NCBI GenBank assembly: GCA_023249895.1
Contig: JAHFBS010000005.1
Coordinates: forward strand, 1-16,258
Direction of reading: 5' to 3'
DNA length: 16,258 nt
Origin: a bacterium
Lineage (GTDB): Bacteria > Babelota > Babeliae > Babelales > RVW-14
The first letter of the stretch is position 1; the number at the start of each line of letters is the position of its first letter. Positions 7,214-14,234 of this stretch are shown here, piece after piece. The position numbers were made by a program, and so were the translations under genes. The notes beneath the pieces were generated by a model. The model did no database searches. It worked only from the letters and a program-made list of their open reading frames with translations, and was not told where the DNA came from.

Positions 7214-8206
7214 ATGAAACGAATTTGGGCGGTTGCGCTTATTTTATTCGTAACCTGCAATGCGAAAAGAAATGATCAACCGGCAACACCTCCTGAACCA
7301 ATCATGGTTGGCGGGCCCGGAACAACCACGCCACGGTGGTGCATGGAGAAAGAAGGGCCTCAAGGATTTCGTGCATATTTTTCTGATGGATCAAAAGTTT
7401 ATTTTTGCACCACAGCAGATGGTAAAACGCGTTATTTGGCAAGCATTATAGACCCAACCTCTGGACTTTATCATCTCGGATTGCAAGAAAAGTCAGCCGC
7501 TATGACCATTAAGCACAGCGGACCCGAATCTATCACGTTTGAACTACCCGAACCATTTGATCCACAAGAAAAAAGCTGGGCCGCAGGCCCTTGGCTTGTT
7601 TGGGCTGATCCTGCCCAGGCGCCTCAAGGATTCGGCGCCTATTCAAACTTTTGCAAAACGCTCAAACACGGCGAAGGCTTTTTAAACGAAGGCTCCGACG
7701 GGCGGCTTTTCCTTCCCAAAGAATTTGAAAGCCGAGACACTGCCATTAAATTTTGGTACACGGCAACAGAACCGGTTATAGCCAAAGAATATAGTTTCAA
7801 AGAACTTTCTAATGGCAGGCTTGTTACATTAAAAGTTGGTTCCAAATATCTCAATCGCACTATGGTTGATGTAGCTCCTAAAAAAGGGGTGTACTACTTT
7901 ATGAAGCCCGTCAAAGAGGTACTCTCCCTGGAACCATCCTCCCAAAAGTTTGAGGTTCAATCTAACCAGACGGGGGTTTTCTTTATGCCAGAAGGCTCTA
8001 ATAAGCCAGGCACGCGCACCACGCCCGGTTTTGGCCCTTTTAAGATTGTCCCTGTAGATCAGAAGAATCCCTCACTAAAGCAGGTATATCTACAAAATGC
8101 CCTTGATCCATCAACACCACAATATGTCAAAATTGACGCCCAAGGAACCGATAACAGGGGCGCCACTTTAGAAAATGCGACCATTTTTTGCATCGAAGTT
8201 GAATAA
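7214..8206 (+). CDS. Exported protein of unknown function
   Basis: 330 residues; I do not recognise a family. The N-terminus MKRIWAVALILFVTCNA is a short signal sequence. Cleavage after CNA by signal peptidase I is likeliest; a lipoprotein at Cys15 is possible, but FVTC is a poor lipobox. The mature part is soluble-looking, rich in Gly, Pro and aromatic residues, with no further hydrophobic segment. A short motif occurs twice, GPQGFRAY (48-55) and APQGFGAY (136-143), hinting at two related beta-rich repeats, each with a nearby Cys. The ATG at 7214 has GGGAG upstream and lies 14 nt after the tig stop, so it is probably co-transcribed with tig. This association with a chaperone may be simple genome packing. 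Confidence 0.8.
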   Translation: MKRIWAVALILFVTCNAKRNDQPATPPEPIMVGGPGTTTPRWCMEKEGPQGFRAYFSDGSKVYFCTTADGKTRYLASIIDPTSGLYHLGLQEKSAAMTIKHSGPESITFELPEPFDPQEKSWAAGPWLVWADPAQAPQGFGAYSNFCKTLKHGEGFLNEGSDGRLFLPKEFESRDTAIKFWYTATEPVIAKEYSFKELSNGRLVTLKVGSKYLNRTMVDVAPKKGVYYFMKPVKEVLSLEPSSQKFEVQSNQTGVFFMPEGSNKPGTRTTPGFGPFKIVPVDQKNPSLKQVYLQNALDPSTPQYVKIDAQGTDNRGATLENATIFCIEVE

Positions 8207-8227
8207 AATCTCATTCTGGCATAGAAT
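8199..8227 (+). promoter_or_regulatory. Candidate rpmH promoter
   Basis: TTGAAT (8199-8204) and TAGAAT (8222-8227) with an exact 17-nt spacer. The -35 overlaps the stop of the preceding gene. Expected start of transcription is near 8234, about 40 nt before rpmH. Confidence 0.5.
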
Positions 8228-8272
8228 TTAAAACTGCTTTTTACGAAATGTATTACTTTTCGGAGTTAAATT

Positions 8273-8407
8273 ATGTCAATTACCTATCAACCAAGCGTCA
8301 GACGCAGAAAAAAGAAACACGGATTCCGTAAACGTATGGCAACCAAAGACGGCCGTAATATCATCAACAGACGCCGTGCTCGCAAGCGTAAAAGACTTGC
8401 TGCGTAA
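8273..8407 (+). CDS. rpmH: 50S ribosomal protein L34
   Basis: A 44-residue, very basic protein beginning [19 protein letters not shown] and containing [22 protein letters not shown], the L34 signature through its whole length. It is a structural protein of the large ribosomal subunit. GGAG lies 7 nt before the ATG. In most bacteria rpmH is followed by rnpA and yidC; here it is followed at once by a terminator and by genes on the other strand, so it is transcribed alone. Confidence 0.97.
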   Translation: MSITYQPSVRRRKKKHGFRKRMATKDGRNIINRRRARKRKRLAA

Positions 8408-8424
8408 TAACGCATAAGAATTCT

Positions 8425-8455
8425 AAAAGGGGCTGCGAAATCGCAGCCCCTTTTT
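8425..8455. terminator. Bidirectional intrinsic terminator
   Basis: Stem GGGGCTGCG / CGCAGCCCC (8429-8437 and 8442-8450) with loop AAAT, preceded by AAAA and followed by TTTTT. The U run reads correctly for both strands, so it can end rpmH from the left and the FKBP operon from the right. It lies 21 nt past rpmH and about 30 nt past the FKBP stop. Confidence 0.9.
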
Positions 8456-8481
8456 CTTTGATCAAAATCAACTATTAACGC

Positions 8482-8955
8482 TTACTTAAGTGCAAGCAAC
8501 TCAACATCAAAAATGAGTGTTGCATTGGGTGGAATAACCCCGCCAGCGCCACGCGTGCCATAGCCAAGATGGGCCGGAATCGTCAAACGAGATTTTTCGC
8601 CCACTTTCATCGCCATAACGCCATCATCCCAACCCTTAATCACCTGTCCAATACCGATAATAAACGAAAATGGTTCGCCGCGATCAACGCTGCTATCAAA
8701 TTTTTGGCCAGGCTTTCCACCCTCGTCCAACCAGCCGGTATAGTGAACAATCACGCGTTGGCCTTTGCGAGGGCTTTGAGCATCGGCAGGAGCCGCTTTG
8801 AGTACTTCACGACGCAATTCATTTGTTTCAGGCTTCATAAGAGAGACTTTCGTTGTTTTTTTTGATTCATGTTTTTCACCAATACCACACGATGCAACCA
8901 TACAGCTGCAACCGATCATTGCTACTGAGCTCACATACAATGCACGCTTCTGCAT
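8482..8955 (-). CDS. FKBP-type peptidyl-prolyl cis-trans isomerase, probable lipoprotein
   Basis: 157 residues. The N-terminus has a hydrophobic signal with VASC at 20-23 as probable lipobox (MIGC at 13-16 is a weaker alternative), then a short linker and one FKBP12-like domain from about residue 60 to the end. Active-site residues are kept: Y72 in VHYTGWL, D87 in FDSS, VIKGWDDGV with W109, Y132 in LGYG, and F149 near the C-terminus. Known: such enzymes catalyse proline isomerisation and help fold exported proteins; Mip-type relatives aid host infection in some bacteria, but this one lacks the long Mip dimerisation helix. Start ATG 8955 follows AAGGAG. It begins 21 nt after the SagB-like gene and probably shares its transcript. 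Confidence 0.92.
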   Translation of the reverse strand: MQKRALYVSSVAMIGCSCMVASCGIGEKHESKKTTKVSLMKPETNELRREVLKAAPADAQSPRKGQRVIVHYTGWLDEGGKPGQKFDSSVDRGEPFSFIIGIGQVIKGWDDGVMAMKVGEKSRLTIPAHLGYGTRGAGGVIPPNATLIFDVELLALK

Positions 8956-8976
8956 ATTCTTCTCCTTGTTCGAATT

Positions 8977-9666
8977 TTACTTCTTACCTATTGGCAAAAT
9001 ACACAATGGAATCTCGTCCTTTTCCGCCCCAATAATCTTTTGTACTACATCGTCATCAAATGCACCAACAAACACCGTTCCTATACCAAGTGCTGTTGCT
9101 TGAAGATATACATTTTCAGCCGCAGCTCCAACTTCCATATGCACATATTGATGAGCACGCTCATTGTATTTTTTTTCAGTATTTTTGTAATTTGCACAAA
9201 TCACAATTGCTGCTGCTGCCTGATGAACCCACTGTTGAGAAAATGCGGCTTCACTCATTGCAATACGCTGATCGCCATCAAGTATCTTACTTAATTCATG
9301 TTTTGGTGGATTGTATTTAAAAATCCCTGAAGAAAGACCTTTAACATCGCCAACCACAAGATAAATTTCAAGTGGATAGATGGCACCAGCTGATGGGGTA
9401 GCTCGCAATAAACGTTGCTTATCAGTCACGCCCTGACATGCCCACAATAATTGCGCAACATCAGTCACGACAAGCGGCTCATTCTTGTAAAGACGAACCG
9501 ACCGGCGCTGGCCAATTGCTTCCTCAACTGAAGTCGAACTGTGTGTACGAATTTCGGGAAGCCTAATAGTTTGCCCACCCCCTGCACGCATAAATTTCAT
9601 AACAATAACAATTGTGGCAATAGCGCCTATTACTGCTAAAAACCACCACCACGATAGACCTTGCAC
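8977..9666 (-). CDS. Membrane-anchored SagB-type nitroreductase-fold oxidoreductase
   Basis: 229 residues. One N-terminal membrane helix (about 5-24, WWWFLAVIGAIATIVIVM region) is followed by a single nitroreductase/SagB-like domain: RRSVRLY at 54-60, AQLLWACQGV at 71-80, PSAGAIYPLE at 91-100, a stretch with EVGAAAENVYLQATALGIG, and a C-terminal PLCILPIGKK. Known: the fold binds FMN; SagB proteins oxidise azolines in peptide toxins, but many stand-alone relatives are uncharacterised. No cyclodehydratase or precursor peptide gene lies nearby, so toxin maturation is not supported. Orientation inferred: domain in the periplasm if the helix acts as an uncleaved signal anchor, although the lysine after the helix could favour the cytoplasm. 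Start is a GTG at 9666 preceded by AAAGGGG. Confidence 0.82.
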   Translation of the reverse strand: MQGLSWWWFLAVIGAIATIVIVMKFMRAGGGQTIRLPEIRTHSSTSVEEAIGQRRSVRLYKNEPLVVTDVAQLLWACQGVTDKQRLLRATPSAGAIYPLEIYLVVGDVKGLSSGIFKYNPPKHELSKILDGDQRIAMSEAAFSQQWVHQAAAAIVICANYKNTEKKYNERAHQYVHMEVGAAAENVYLQATALGIGTVFVGAFDDDVVQKIIGAEKDEIPLCILPIGKK

Positions 9667-9762
9667 GAAAAGCCCCTTTCTATTAAACCTTACCTTTTGA
9701 TTCGCTTGTCGCTACACTGTACCAAGGTCGTTGTTCAAAGATCATCAAATTAAGGCCCTGGT

Positions 9763-10971
9763 ATGAATCACACGAAGCTTATCATAAGTTTTTTGCTTCT
9801 GGCGATCTCTGGTGCTATCGCCGTTTCAGTATTTCAACATCGCTCTGCAACAAAAAAAGCACCGTTTCTTATTGAGCATCCCGCACAGCGAGATCTTGTT
9901 CAATATGTAACTGCATCAGGAAATCTCAAAGCCAAAGATCCGATTTCTGTCGGCAGCTTAGTAGCTGGTAAAACTATCAAAATTTTGGTCGAAGACAATG
10001 ACCACGTTAAGAAAAACCAACTTTTGGCTGTTCTTGACAACGGAGTTGGCGACAGCGCCATTAAACGGCTTAAGGCTCTTTTGGCCGACGCCCAAGCGCG
10101 GCTTGACTACACTACCAGTTTTTATGCACGTCAAAAAGCCCTTTATAAATCAGGCCAACTTTCAAAAAATCTCTATGAACAATACACCCAAGATCTTGAA
10201 GTCGCTCAGGCACGTGTTGATCAAACCGCCGCAGAGCTGGAGATTGAAACAAAAACATACGAAAATCTTTTTATTAGATCACCGGTAGACGGCGTTGTTA
10301 TTGCCAAAAAAGTTAATCTTGGGCAAATGATCACCTCACAACTCGATGCAACGGTGCTTTTTGAGATTGCTCAAAATCTTGATTGCATGGAAGCGCATCT
10401 TGACGTTGATGAGGCTGATGTAGGCATGGTTAAAGAATGCCAGGAAGCATTTTTTACTGTCGACTCATTCCCTAAAGGAAAATTTTTGGCCATAGTTAAA
10501 CGCATTCAATATCAGGCAAAAATTATCGATAACGTCGTTACCTATGCAACGGTACTTGATGTAAATAATCCTGACCTACGACTTCGCCCTGGTATGACAA
10601 GCAATGTTGATATTAAAGTAGCAGAAGCAAAACAAGTATTGAGCATTTCAAACCGCGCATTTCGCATAAGCGCTGCAGAGCTTGAAAGCCTTGCACAAAA
10701 ATTAGGTATTACGCTGAAAAAGCTTCCTGCCGAACCACGAACTGCTTCTCCAAAACAAATGAAAATAAAAGATTATTTGTGGGTGCTTGAGGATAATCAA
10801 ACTATTAAACAAATCGAAGTTGGGCTTGGCATCAACGATGGCAAATTCACTCAAATCATCAATGATATTAATGCACAAACCCCTATCATCGTCGATATTA
10901 CCGCCCCGAGCGAAAACATTCTGCTTAAGGGTGTTTTTGGTAAACCAATTGGTATTGGAAACAAAAAATAA
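9763..10971 (+). CDS. macA: MacA-like periplasmic adaptor of an ABC efflux system (HlyD/MFP family)
   Basis: 402 residues. A membrane anchor at about 5-24 is followed by the first lipoyl half-motif (about 61-92, SVGSLVAGKTIKILVEDND), a coiled-coil hairpin (about 97-168), the second lipoyl half (IRSPVDGVVIAKKVNLGQ, 171-188), then beta-barrel and membrane-proximal parts with LRLRPGMTSNVDIKV and IEVGLGINDG. Known: MacA-type adaptors bridge an inner-membrane MacB pump to an outer-membrane TolC-like channel and stimulate the ATPase. No outer-membrane channel gene is in the window. The ribosome-binding site is weak (AAGG 7 nt upstream). It is divergent from the SagB-like gene across 96 nt. The ATPase gene starts 19 nt after it. 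The substrate is unknown. Confidence 0.9.
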   Translation: MNHTKLIISFLLLAISGAIAVSVFQHRSATKKAPFLIEHPAQRDLVQYVTASGNLKAKDPISVGSLVAGKTIKILVEDNDHVKKNQLLAVLDNGVGDSAIKRLKALLADAQARLDYTTSFYARQKALYKSGQLSKNLYEQYTQDLEVAQARVDQTAAELEIETKTYENLFIRSPVDGVVIAKKVNLGQMITSQLDATVLFEIAQNLDCMEAHLDVDEADVGMVKECQEAFFTVDSFPKGKFLAIVKRIQYQAKIIDNVVTYATVLDVNNPDLRLRPGMTSNVDIKVAEAKQVLSISNRAFRISAAELESLAQKLGITLKKLPAEPRTASPKQMKIKDYLWVLEDNQTIKQIEVGLGINDGKFTQIINDINAQTPIIVDITAPSENILLKGVFGKPIGIGNKK

Positions 10972-10990
10972 GTGTGAATAAAAAATACTT

Positions 10991-11677
10991 ATGAAACTTA
11001 TCGAAGCAAAAGATATTGTTAAGACGTATGTCATGGGCGAAGCGCAGATTACAGCGCTTAATAACGTAAGCATTGCCATTGAAGAAGGCGAGTTTGTCGC
11101 CATAACAGGATCATCAGGCTCAGGTAAATCAACGCTCATGCACCTTTTAGGATGCCTTGATACGCCTAATACTGGAACCTATTTTTTAGATAATATCAAT
11201 GTTTCGCAAGCAAGCCGCGATGAACTTGCGCATATTCGCAATCAAAAAATCGGTTTTGTATTCCAAAAATTCTATCTTTTAACTGATCTGACGGCGCTCG
11301 AAAATGTTGCTTTACCCCTATTGTATGCACGGGTCAAAGAATCTGATGCGTACCAACAGGCCACCGATCACTTGAAGAAAGTAAATCTTGCCGATCGTCT
11401 TAATCATTACCCTTATCAACTTTCGGGCGGGCAACAACAACGTGTTGCTATCGCACGTGCGCTGACCAACAGACCTTGTATTATCTTTGCCGATGAACCT
11501 ACCGGCAATCTCGATTCTGCTACCGGTAACATCATCATGGAAATATTTAAACAGCTTAATCAAGAACAACGCGTTACCATCGTTATGGTCACCCATTCTA
11601 CCGAAGTTGCACGCAAAGCTGGACGCGTTATAGAACTTGCAGATGGTAAAATCATTCGCGATGGAGCTCCATCATGA
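10991..11677 (+). CDS. ABC transporter ATPase, MacB/LolD type
   Basis: 228 residues, one complete nucleotide-binding domain: Walker [10 protein letters not shown] (40-48), Q-loop Q92 in FVFQKFYLL, signature LSGGQ (144-148), Walker B CIIFADE (163-169, catalytic E169), D-loop NLD, and switch His202 in VTHS. The closest types are MacB and LolD ATPases, which drive extraction or export of lipoproteins, peptides or macrolides. In E. coli the ATPase is fused to the MacB permease; here the two are separate. The stop overlaps the permease start by 4 nt (ATGA), so translation is coupled. No convincing Shine-Dalgarno site precedes the ATG. Confidence 0.93.
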   Translation: MKLIEAKDIVKTYVMGEAQITALNNVSIAIEEGEFVAITGSSGSGKSTLMHLLGCLDTPNTGTYFLDNINVSQASRDELAHIRNQKIGFVFQKFYLLTDLTALENVALPLLYARVKESDAYQQATDHLKKVNLADRLNHYPYQLSGGQQQRVAIARALTNRPCIIFADEPTGNLDSATGNIIMEIFKQLNQEQRVTIVMVTHSTEVARKAGRVIELADGKIIRDGAPS

Positions 11678-12885
11678 CTTTTATTTTGCGCTTACGCTTC
11701 GCGCTAAGATCATTGCGCCACCACAAAATGCGCTCGCTTCTCACCACCCTTGGCATCATCATTGGGGTAGTTTCTATTATTGCAGTTATGTCGATCGGTG
11801 AAGGCGCTAAATACAAAGTCCGCAAAGAAATCGAAAAAATGGGCGCTAATTTTATTGTCGCGCTTGCAGCAAGCCCTAAAACGCTTACGCAGCGCGGCAA
11901 CATGTATTTCACGCTCAAACCTACTGATGTGCAAGCCATTCAGGACGAATGCAAAGAGATTCGTCTCATTTCACCGGCGGTTCAATATCAAGGTAAAGTC
12001 ATTACCGAAGGCGCAAATTGGCAAACAAGCATTGGTGGCGTCAATGAAGATTATTTAGAAATTCGCCAACTCAAAATGGATCGTGGCGAATTTTTTAGTG
12101 CGCAAGATATACGATCGGCAAGTAAAACGGCAACACTAGGACTCACCGTCGCCAAAGAGCTGTTTGGCGATAAAGATCCGGTTGGACACATCATTCGTAT
12201 CAAAAAAATACCGTTTAGAGTTATTGGGGTGGTGGCAGAACAAGGACGATCTCCTGATGGACGCGATATGGATGATTGCGTTTTTGTTCCTATAACAACC
12301 GCTCAACGCAAATTACTCGGCAAAACAAATTATAATGCACTTATTATGTCGGCAGCACATAAAGATCAAATGCCAATAGCATCACGCCAAGTACGTTCTA
12401 TTCTTCGTCAGAAGCATAGACTTTTGGAAACAGATGAAGATGATTTTACAATTTTTTCGCAAGATGATGCATTTCAAGCATCAGAAGCTGCAAGTTCAAT
12501 CCTCAATCTTCTGCTTATTATTATCGCGTCAATATCGCTGATTGTCGGCGGCATTGGCATTATGAATATTATGTTGGTAACGGTCAGCGAACGTACTAAA
12601 GAAATCGGTATTCGCATGGCACTGGGCGCAACCACCTACAGTATTTTGACCCAATTCATCATGGAAGCGGTAACAATCTGTTTGATTGGTGGCCTTGTTG
12701 GCGTCTTTTTTGGTGTCACAACGGCAGAAGCAGTGGGCTATCTCTTGGACTGGCCGATCGTTATTTCACAAAAATCGCTTATCATTTCGCTTGTTTCTGC
12801 AAGCTTGACGGGACTTTTCTTTGGTTACTATCCCGCACGAAAAGCATCTCTTTTGAATCCTGTTGATGCGCTGATCGAAAATTAG
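11674..12885 (+). CDS. MacB-like ABC transporter permease (MacB_PCD/FtsX)
   Basis: 403 residues. First membrane helix at about 20-42 (SLLTTLGIIIGVVSIIAVMS), then a periplasmic MacB core domain of some 220 residues, then three helices near 273-300, 331-350 and 365-385. Family marks are SERTKEIGIRMALGAT after the second helix and YPARKASLLNPVDAL at the C-terminus. Together with the ATPase and the MacA-like protein it forms a tripartite mechanotransmission-type transporter, pushing substrate from the periplasm through an outer channel without substrate crossing the inner membrane. The substrate cannot be deduced. No clear terminator follows its stop. Confidence 0.93.
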   Translation: MTFILRLRFALRSLRHHKMRSLLTTLGIIIGVVSIIAVMSIGEGAKYKVRKEIEKMGANFIVALAASPKTLTQRGNMYFTLKPTDVQAIQDECKEIRLISPAVQYQGKVITEGANWQTSIGGVNEDYLEIRQLKMDRGEFFSAQDIRSASKTATLGLTVAKELFGDKDPVGHIIRIKKIPFRVIGVVAEQGRSPDGRDMDDCVFVPITTAQRKLLGKTNYNALIMSAAHKDQMPIASRQVRSILRQKHRLLETDEDDFTIFSQDDAFQASEAASSILNLLLIIIASISLIVGGIGIMNIMLVTVSERTKEIGIRMALGATTYSILTQFIMEAVTICLIGGLVGVFFGVTTAEAVGYLLDWPIVISQKSLIISLVSASLTGLFFGYYPARKASLLNPVDALIEN

Positions 12886-13215
12886 TCACAAACAAGCTGA
12901 AACATATTCCCATCAGAATCTAAAATTGCGCATACGAAGAATGCCAGGGCAACCAGCGATTTCATCAAAGCAATGATTGAAAAAATTGCCAACAGGAAAA
13001 ATTTAGTTAAAAAAAGTTCAAAAGCATAGCGTCCGCCAACAAGCTTCAAAATATTTCCGAAATCAACGCCTCAGACTTAATTTAGAGCAACTTAAAAATT
13101 ACACGCTCGTCACAGCAAGCATTTTGACGCATGCAAGCTTGATTTATTACAAAATTTGATCATGCTTAGAGCCCTTTACAGCAACAAGTTATTGATAAAC
13201 ACAAGAGGATTGATC
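12886..13215. other. Intergenic stretch without a convincing gene
   Basis: 330 nt with no supported coding region and no clear intrinsic terminator. On the minus strand one open frame of about 62 codons ends at 12882 (overlapping the permease stop) and closes with CAILDSDGNMFQLV, which faintly resembles the end of a VOC/glyoxalase-like domain; it has no good start and could be a decayed remnant or chance. A TTGACG at 13124-13129 could be a -35 element for the next operon, with only weak -10 candidates 15-18 nt later (TATTAC, TACAAA). Confidence 0.5.
13206..13215 (+). promoter_or_regulatory. Ribosome-binding site that fixes the protease start
   Basis: AGGATTGATC directly before GTG 13216, inside AAGAGGAT. 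The earlier in-frame ATG at 13162 has no such site and would put 18 extra residues before the signal peptide. Confidence 0.65.
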
Positions 13216-14220
13216 GTGTTTAATTATTTGTTTGTAATTTTGCTCTTAACTTCAACACTATTTAATTGCAACGCCAGCATCGCCAACATTGACAGCAACC
13301 TCCATAAAAAAATCAATCGTGAATGCGTACAAAATTCCGAATTTGACCTACCACTCGTAACCCCATCAACGGAAGGCAGTGCACATACATCAGAGAGATT
13401 GATTACCGAATTATACAGCAAGAAAGACCTCGCTAAAATTTCCTTAACAGCGGCTTCTTGCCTATTGTTCATCCAAATGGCCATACTTTTGCATGAATGC
13501 GGTCATGCAGCTGCAGCAAAAATATTTGATTCCACTACCAATCCGCGCATTTATATGTGGCATAATATGTTTGAAGGAGGAACTTTAGTAGAAGACCAAT
13601 TCTTCAATCTATGCGGACTGCGTTTTAAGAAAAACATTTTAAGTAATGATTTTTCCTTTTTTACAGCGGTCACCACCAATGCTCAAAGCCCTGATAAATG
13701 GAAAAATGTTGGAATTCTTCTAGCTGGAGGAACAACTACACTCGTTCTTGGCTATTTAATCTTTACTGCTCATGCAATTTTGCAGAAATATAAAGAAACA
13801 AAAAACTTATCTCAAGCTCTCAAGTTTGGATTTGCCAATGCATTAACGCCATACAAAAACTTATTTCTAAACAAGGAGCAATCAAAGCTAGACATTGTCT
13901 TGCAATTGGCATTCATATCAATGGCTACCTTTATAATAATACAATCAACACTCTACACATATTTCCCAACATTTAGGCACGCTGATGGCTCTCGAGCATG
14001 GGGCCAAATATTTAAGGGAAAAGATCAAGAAATTTATATTCCAGATATTTCCGAACAACTCACAGGACAAAAGATATTTGGCTCAGTAATAATGGCAGGC
14101 ATCATGATTGCGCTTATTTATAAATCAGTAAAAACATATGAAAAATATTTTAACGAATCCATTCTGGATAGATCACGTGATGTTTTAGACGAAATTGAAG
14201 TTGTTCCACAAATCCAATAA
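13216..14220 (+). CDS. Membrane-embedded HExxH metalloprotease, site-2-protease (M50) type
   Basis: 334 residues from the GTG start. The N-terminus (MFNYLFVILLLTSTLFNCNASIA) is a signal peptide. A hydrophobic helix at about 76-100 carries HECGH (H93, E94, H97), the zinc-binding motif in the form typical of M50 proteases (helix, then HExxH followed by AAAAK). A second hydrophobic helix at about 164-185 carries NVGILLAGGTTTLVLGYL, comparable to the AGP-type second helix of that family. ADG at 256-258 (Asp257) is a candidate for the third zinc ligand, equivalent to the LDG motif. Further helices lie near 228-247 and 287-303. Known: M50 enzymes cut membrane proteins inside the bilayer. Inferred here from motif order only; overall sequence is divergent and the LDG-like site falls outside an obvious helix. 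No PDZ domain is seen. The MutS-like gene follows after 14 nt. Confidence 0.72.
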   Translation: MFNYLFVILLLTSTLFNCNASIANIDSNLHKKINRECVQNSEFDLPLVTPSTEGSAHTSERLITELYSKKDLAKISLTAASCLLFIQMAILLHECGHAAAAKIFDSTTNPRIYMWHNMFEGGTLVEDQFFNLCGLRFKKNILSNDFSFFTAVTTNAQSPDKWKNVGILLAGGTTTLVLGYLIFTAHAILQKYKETKNLSQALKFGFANALTPYKNLFLNKEQSKLDIVLQLAFISMATFIIIQSTLYTYFPTFRHADGSRAWGQIFKGKDQEIYIPDISEQLTGQKIFGSVIMAGIMIALIYKSVKTYEKYFNESILDRSRDVLDEIEVVPQIQ

Positions 14221-14234
14221 AGAAAAGTTATTTC

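Noticed and set aside
8977..9666. Part of a thiazole/oxazole-modified peptide toxin cluster
   Set aside because: No precursor peptide, SagC or SagD gene in either direction within the window.
9667..9762. Promoters in the 96-nt gap between the SagB-like and macA genes
   Set aside because: Both operons should start here, but the best pairs I can form on either strand (for example TTACCT with TACACT) match the consensus too poorly to call.
12950..13030. Short plus-strand peptide frame with FIKAMIEKIANRKN
   Set aside because: No start codon with a ribosome-binding site and no recognisable family; a chance frame in AT-rich DNA.
13156..13215. Earlier start (TTG 13156 or ATG 13162) for the protease
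   Set aside because: No ribosome-binding site there; GTG 13216 has AGAGGA at proper spacing and begins exactly at the signal peptide.
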